Shown: positions 32,404 through 37,349 of the stretch, in pieces
Layout of the letters: the number at the start of each line of letters is the position of its first letter
Position numbering within the stretch: position 1 is the stretch's first letter
NCBI GenBank assembly: GCA_005888095.1
Contig: VBKF01000122.1
Location: forward strand, 1 to 37,349
Direction: 5' to 3'
DNA from: Deltaproteobacteria bacterium
GTDB lineage: Bacteria; Desulfobacterota; Binatia; DP-6
DNA length: 37,349 nucleotides
Position numbers and translations under genes: made by a program
The notes under the pieces: model-generated
The model's input: only the letters and a program-made list of their open reading frames with translations
Told to the model about the DNA's origin: nothing
Database searches by the model: none

Positions 32404-32654
32404 GCTGTGCGCCGTCCACCGCGCGATGGCGGAATGGCGTCTTCGTACCGGGGTCCGGGCCGCGAATCTTGCCATTCGACGCCAGACTTCATGCCCGCCG
32501 GTTAGTGTTCGAGTTGGCGGTGAGCCGTCATTCGCCGGGCGATTCTCACCGCTGCAAAACATGCGGGATTCGGCGAGCGGCAGGCCGACGTGCGGCGTCT
32601 GCCCGACGCCGTCGGATCGACGCCGATCTGGGTCCGCGACGGTAGACCGACTAT

Positions 32655-33287
32655 TTAGCGTCCCACCTTCTCGCGCCCCGCCTTCTCGACCGCGATCGCG
32701 AGCGCCTCCGTGTACGTGATGTCGACCACGTCACCGACCCCGACAGCGCCGAGCTTGCTCGGATCCTTCGCCTTCACCACGGTGACGTCTCCATGCGGGC
32801 CCCGGAGGGTCGCCTCGGACGCCGCCTGGTCGATGGCGGTGATCGTCATCCTGACGCTGACCGTGTTGGTCACGGTGCCCCCGGGTTTCTCCCCGAGCGG
32901 CGCGCGGGTCACATCCGTGGTCCTCGCCACCCCGGGTCGCGCCTGGTCGGATTTCTTCACCTCGTAGGCGATCGACTCGCGGTAGGTGACGCGCACCACG
33001 TCGCCCTTCTTGACCTGCGGGAGGTTATGCACCTCGGGATCGACGACGATCGTGAACTTCGTGCCGTCGGGACGTCTCAGGGTGACGTGCCGCGTCTTCT
33101 GATCGATCCTCTGCACGGTCGCGGTTCTGGTCACGGTCTGCTCGTCGAGCGTCCCGGACGGGACCGGGGGAGCGACCGTGGCGGCCCGCGCGGCCGGCGG
33201 CGGCTCCGGCACCGAAGCCGGCTTCTTCGCAGAGCAGCCCGCGAGGGCGCCCGCCCACAGGGCGAGACCGAGGGTCAGGATCTTCAT
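32655..33287 (-). CDS. Lipoprotein with duplicated beta-rich module
   Basis: This 210-aa protein has a lipobox (LAGC, Cys18) and GGAGG five bases before the ATG at 33287. The mature chain has a Pro/Ala-rich linker and then two related modules. Module 1 (about residues 52-112) reads TRTATVQRIDQKTRHVTLRR, then VKKGDVVRVTYRESIAYEVK. Module 2 (about residues 142-205) reads VRMTITAIDQAASEATLRGP, then VGVGDVVDITYTEALAIAVE. Both share 't..i...d.....tLr.P.G....v......l..v..GDvV.(i/v)tY.E(s/a)(i/l)A..V'. Single-module secreted proteins of this kind are common in proteobacteria and uncharacterised. Two modules in one chain are less usual. It is likely an envelope protein of unknown role. The downstream neighbour is the AI-2E family gene, about 250 bp away. 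Confidence 0.7.
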   Translation of the reverse strand: MKILTLGLALWAGALAGCSAKKPASVPEPPPAARAATVAPPVPSGTLDEQTVTRTATVQRIDQKTRHVTLRRPDGTKFTIVVDPEVHNLPQVKKGDVVRVTYRESIAYEVKKSDQARPGVARTTDVTRAPLGEKPGGTVTNTVSVRMTITAIDQAASEATLRGPHGDVTVVKAKDPSKLGAVGVGDVVDITYTEALAIAVEKAGREKVGR

Positions 33288-33402
33288 GAGTGCCTCCTCG
33301 TCGTTCGTCCGCCGGATACCCGGCGTCGCGCGCGGTGTCTTGCCATACGGTGCCACGCCGTGCGAGGGGCCGCGCGGCTGACCCGGACGCCGCCGATCGA
33401 GT

Positions 33403-35097
33403 TCAGCGAGTAGTGACCTCGGACGACGACGCCAGGTACCGCGCAACCGCCCGCTCCAGATTGAAGAACATCCTCTCGCGGCCGAGGGTCTCGCCCAGCG
33501 GTGAACGCTGGACCATCGCCAGCACTCCGGGGCTCAGGCCGACGAGCCAGAGGAGGACGCCGGTCGCGCGCTGTCTCTCCTCGGCTTCGGTCAACATCTT
33601 GAGCGCGGTGTACTCGAGGTCGAACACGCCGCTCAGGTCGAGCGCCACGACCTTCGGCTTCGCCTCGGCGACCAGCGGCCGAATCTTCTCGCCGAGGCGC
33701 TCCGCGTTCGCGAAGAAAATCCGGCCCTCGGGGCGGAGCAAGAGCAAACCGGGAAAGGTCTCGTCCTCGAGATGCTCCTTCGAACGAGGTCGGAAGACGT
33801 TGGTGCCCGGCTTCCGGCCGAGGACATGGAGTGGCGGGTCGGCAACCTGGTAGGCGAGAGCAGCGAGCGACACGACGATCGCAACGAGAATCCCCTGCAG
33901 CGTCCCGAGCAGCACGACGCCTGCCAGGGCGGTCAGACCCCACACGAACTCCGTTCGCCGAACCTTGCGAATCGTGCGGAATTCGTCCGGGTTGATCAGG
34001 CCGATCGAATACACGACGACGACGGCGGCAAGGGTCGCTTCGGGCATCAGCCCGATGAAGGGAGCCAGCAGCAGCATCGTCGCCAGCGTGACCCCGGCGG
34101 TCACCAGTCCCGCCAGCTGTGTGCGTGCACCCGCCAGCCGGTTCACGGCAGTCTGTGTGGTCCCGCCACCGCCCGGCATGGCGCCCAGAAAAGCGCCTCC
34201 CGCATTGGCAAGCCCTGTCGCAAGGAGTTCCCGGTTCGCCTTCGGTGCCGGCTCGCCGCTCTCGGCAAATGCGCGCCCGGCCGCGATCGTCTCGGCAAAG
34301 CTCATCAGCGCGATGCCCAACGCTGCCGGCCACAGCGGGACGATCAGCGAAGCCGCGGGCACGGTGAGGACAGGCAATCCACTCGGGACGAGGCCGACGG
34401 TTCCGACTCCGTAAGCCCGTAAGCCGAGCAGGCTCGTCCCGGCGACCCCGCTTGCGACGGCGATCAAGGGTGCTGGCGCGCGCGGAGCGAAGCGCTCGAA
34501 CGCGACCAGTATCCCCACCATGACGGCCCCGACGGCGAGCGTTGCCATCGAGGTGTCCGAGACTCCTCGAGCGATGGCGAGGACGTTGTGGAAGAAGGAG
34601 CCCTTCTGAAAGTGGATGCCCAGCAGCTTCGGAACCTGATCCAGCACGATGACGAGCCCGATCCCCGCCTTGAATCCGATCAGCACGGGTTCCGAGATGA
34701 AGTTCGCCACGAAGCCCAATTGCAGCAAGGCTGCCACGAGAAGGATGACGCCCACGAGCAACGCGAGCGTCGCGGACGCACCCACGAGGAACCCCGCATC
34801 GCCTCCGGGAGCCGCCCGGCCGAGGGCCGCCGCCGTCAGAATGGCGAGCGTCGTCGTCGTGCTCACGCTGAGTGGCCGGGAGGTCCCGACCACGGCGTAG
34901 ATCACCATGGGCAGGAACGCGGTGTAGAGCCCGACCTGCACCGGAAGTCCGGCGATCGTGGCGTAAGCCATCGCCTTCGGAATCACCACTGCCGCCGCCG
35001 TCAGCCCGGCGACGACATCGAGCTTGATCCAGTCGTTGCGGTAGTCGCGTATCCACTCCGGCACGAGGCTGCGGAACGTTCTCGCGTTCGTCGCCAT
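33403..35097 (-). CDS. SulP-family anion transporter with C-terminal STAS domain
   Basis: This 564-aa inner-membrane transporter is likely for sulfate, bicarbonate or another anion. The SulP core spans residues about 20-430: LDVVAGLTAAAVVIPKAMAY, GLYTAFLPMVIYAVVGTSRP, LGFVANFISEPVLIGFKAGI, ALMSFAETIAAGRAFA and PGGGGTTQTAVNRLAGARTQ. The C-terminal 115 residues form a STAS regulatory domain (LLLLRPEGRIFFANAERLGE, KVVALDLSGVFDLEYTALKM). The STAS Asp-Leu-Ser-Gly loop is kept. The start at 35097 gives the usual short N-terminal tail (VPEWIRDYRNDWIKLD); the frame to 35361 runs antisense-style into ppk2. It follows ppk2 by 74 bp and may be co-transcribed. Substrate specificity cannot be read from sequence. 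Confidence 0.92.
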   Translation of the reverse strand: MATNARTFRSLVPEWIRDYRNDWIKLDVVAGLTAAAVVIPKAMAYATIAGLPVQVGLYTAFLPMVIYAVVGTSRPLSVSTTTTLAILTAAALGRAAPGGDAGFLVGASATLALLVGVILLVAALLQLGFVANFISEPVLIGFKAGIGLVIVLDQVPKLLGIHFQKGSFFHNVLAIARGVSDTSMATLAVGAVMVGILVAFERFAPRAPAPLIAVASGVAGTSLLGLRAYGVGTVGLVPSGLPVLTVPAASLIVPLWPAALGIALMSFAETIAAGRAFAESGEPAPKANRELLATGLANAGGAFLGAMPGGGGTTQTAVNRLAGARTQLAGLVTAGVTLATMLLLAPFIGLMPEATLAAVVVVYSIGLINPDEFRTIRKVRRTEFVWGLTALAGVVLLGTLQGILVAIVVSLAALAYQVADPPLHVLGRKPGTNVFRPRSKEHLEDETFPGLLLLRPEGRIFFANAERLGEKIRPLVAEAKPKVVALDLSGVFDLEYTALKMLTEAEERQRATGVLLWLVGLSPGVLAMVQRSPLGETLGRERMFFNLERAVARYLASSSEVTTR

Positions 35098-35171
35098 TGG
35101 CTCATCTCGCGTCCGCTGAGGACGCAGAACGGGAGTTCCGCGACTCGCCGGTCCCACCCGGTGTTCCGTCC

Positions 35172-35996
35172 TCAAAACTTCTCGGGAACGAACTTGAACG
35201 GGTAGTCCGCCTCCCGATAGCCATGCGCCTTCTGCCGCTTCGGCAACTTCACTGCGTCGCGGCGCACCTTCTTGTACGGAATCCTGCTCAGCAGATGGCT
35301 GATGGTGTTGAGCCGCGCACGCCTCTTGTCGTCCGACCTCACCACGTACCACGGCGCCCACGCCGTATCGGTCGCCTGGAACATCTCATCGCGCGCGCGC
35401 GAATAGTCGTACCAGCGGCTATACGACTCGACGTCCATCGGCGAAAGCTTCCATATCTTGCGCCCGTCGTTGATGCGCGCCTGGAGCCGGCGCGTCTGCT
35501 CTTCCATGCCCACCTCCAGCCAGTACTTGAGGAGGACGATGCCGGACTCCACCACCATCTTTTCGAAGGCCGGCGCCAGCTGGAGGAAGCGCTTCACCGC
35601 TTCCTCGGAGCAGAAGTTCATCACGCGCTCGACGCCCGCGCGGTTGTACCAGCTGCGGTCCCAGATCACGACTTCGCCGGCCGCTGGCAGGTGCGGCAGA
35701 TGACGCTGAACGTACATCTGGCTCTTCTCGCGGTCCGTGGGCGCGGGCAGCGCGACGACCCGAAATACGCGCGGGCTCACGCGCTCGGTGATCGCCTTGA
35801 TCGTCCCGCCCTTGCCCGCACCGTCGCGGCCCTCGAAGACGACGCAGACCTTGAGCCCCTTGTGCTTGACCCACTCCTGCAGCTTGACCAGCTCGACGTG
35901 CAGTTTCGCCAATTGTTTTTCGTACGCCTTCCGCTTCAGTTTGCCGCTCTGCTTGGCGTTGCTGTCCTTCGATGCCCTGCCGGTGTCAGCCATCAT
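35172..35996 (-). CDS. ppk2: Polyphosphate kinase 2, class I
   Basis: This 274-aa enzyme is expected to transfer phosphate between polyphosphate and nucleoside diphosphates, usually forming ATP or GTP. A single PPK2 domain is present: KVCVVFEGRDGAGKGGTIKA (Walker A at residues 56-64), VVIWDRSWYNRAGVERVM (Walker B region), the lid helix with VGMEEQTRRLQARI, and WKLSPMDVESYSRWYDYSRA. The C-terminal WAPWYVVRSDDKRRARLN block is also typical. Length and single-domain form fit class I. Two ATG codons (35996, 35993) follow GGAG and either could be used. It is 81 bp downstream of atpC in the same direction. That placement ties it to energy metabolism and may allow co-expression with ATP synthase, which is inference. 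Confidence 0.93.
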   Translation of the reverse strand: MMADTGRASKDSNAKQSGKLKRKAYEKQLAKLHVELVKLQEWVKHKGLKVCVVFEGRDGAGKGGTIKAITERVSPRVFRVVALPAPTDREKSQMYVQRHLPHLPAAGEVVIWDRSWYNRAGVERVMNFCSEEAVKRFLQLAPAFEKMVVESGIVLLKYWLEVGMEEQTRRLQARINDGRKIWKLSPMDVESYSRWYDYSRARDEMFQATDTAWAPWYVVRSDDKRRARLNTISHLLSRIPYKKVRRDAVKLPKRQKAHGYREADYPFKFVPEKF

Positions 35997-36077
35997 TGCG
36001 TCTCCTTGAACCTGCTCGGCGCAAGATGCCAGGCCTGGTGTCCCGGGACCTCGGCCGCGCACACGCCGGAATCAGGA

Positions 36078-36491
36078 TCAGGCTCCGCGATGCCTTCGCT
36101 TGACACGCAATTGAGCCAGCGAGCGCGCGAGCGAGGCGTTGACGGTCGCCACTTCCTCGTCGGAGATCTTGTCGCGCAAGCGAGCCGCTGCACGCTGGCG
36201 CGCCTCCTCCGCTCGCGCTTCGTCGATGTCCTTCGCCGCCACCGCCATATCCGTGACGATCGCGACGCGCTCGCCCGTGATCTCGACGAGCCCCTCCCCG
36301 ATCGCCAGGAATTCCTTTTCTTCGTTCGTGCGCACGATGATCTCGCCGGGGACGAGTCGCGTCAGGACGGGGACGTGACGCGGGAGGATCCCGATCTGCC
36401 CCTCGATCGCCGGCAAGGTGACCATTTGCACGTCTTTCGAATACACGATCGCGTCCGGCGTGACGATCTCGAGCTTCAACGTAGCCGCCAT
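36078..36491 (-). CDS. atpC: F-type ATP synthase epsilon subunit
   Basis: This 137-aa epsilon subunit belongs to the central stalk of F1 and inhibits ATP hydrolysis. The N-terminal beta-sandwich is standard (LKLEIVTPDAIVYSKDVQMV, LPAIEGQIGILPRHVPVLTR, LAIGEGLVEITGERVAIVTD). The C-terminal helical hairpin follows from about residue 90 (IDEARAEEARQRAAARLRDK). The sequence is of the conventional F1 type, not the sodium-pumping alternate N-ATPase type. It starts 3 bases after the atpD stop, so translation is coupled. It is the last atp gene of the operon; ppk2 follows after 81 bp. Confidence 0.95.
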   Translation of the reverse strand: MAATLKLEIVTPDAIVYSKDVQMVTLPAIEGQIGILPRHVPVLTRLVPGEIIVRTNEEKEFLAIGEGLVEITGERVAIVTDMAVAAKDIDEARAEEARQRAAARLRDKISDEEVATVNASLARSLAQLRVKRRHRGA

Positions 36492-36494
36492 GCT

Positions 36495-37349
<855 letters not shown>

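Noticed and set aside
35117-35174. TGAGGACG and CGTCCTCA inverted repeat between ppk2 and the SulP gene
   Set aside because: The arms are only 8 bases with a 42-base spacer and one arm overlaps the ppk2 stop region; probably chance.

Overview
The window reads as chromosomal DNA of a high-GC, Gram-negative bacterium. It carries an RND tripartite efflux pump, several outer-membrane barrel proteins and several lipoproteins with lipoboxes. The gene style (SulP, PPK2, DUF389 and VIT-like membrane proteins, a sulfotransferase, many secreted hypotheticals) resembles uncultured Deltaproteobacteria-like lineages. The sequence alone does not fix a taxon, and I saw no rRNA, tRNA, CRISPR array, integrase or insertion sequence.

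Positions 1-9175 are a mixed accessory stretch. It holds a small conserved hypothetical gene (minus), a sulfotransferase (plus), a short secreted protein, and two decayed genes: an AraC-family regulator and the N-terminal half of an aspartate ammonia-lyase. After these come two adjacent paralogous outer-membrane barrel proteins, an SH3-domain lipoprotein, a DUF389 membrane protein with three copies of a soluble module, and a VIT/CCC1-like membrane protein.

Positions 9292-23204 are the most striking part: a near gapless minus-strand run of ten genes. In transcription order they are a small secreted protein, an outer-membrane barrel fused to a related N-terminal module, an AdiA-type arginine decarboxylase, PotE, an amino-acid substrate-binding protein, an AdiC-like antiporter, an ornithine decarboxylase, arginine deiminase, ornithine carbamoyltransferase and carbamate kinase. 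Together they encode two routes for arginine. One is arginine to agmatine. The other is arginine to citrulline to ornithine to putrescine, with ATP made from carbamoyl phosphate. Matching antiporters could export the products. The set consumes protons, releases ammonia and makes ATP, which fits acid resistance and/or anaerobic energy generation. The secreted and outer-membrane components at its head are unusual for such systems.

Positions 23483-29715 are a minus-strand RND efflux operon (outer-membrane factor, adaptor, pump). The pump has an extra hydrophobic, His-containing insertion. No dedicated regulator is visible next to it.

Positions 30176-37349 hold a small Cys-rich secreted protein, a DUF3313-type lipoprotein (plus), an AI-2E/YdiK-type permease, a lipoprotein with a duplicated module and a SulP anion transporter with a STAS domain. 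They end with PPK2 polyphosphate kinase lying directly downstream of the end of an F-type ATP synthase operon (atpD partial, atpC).
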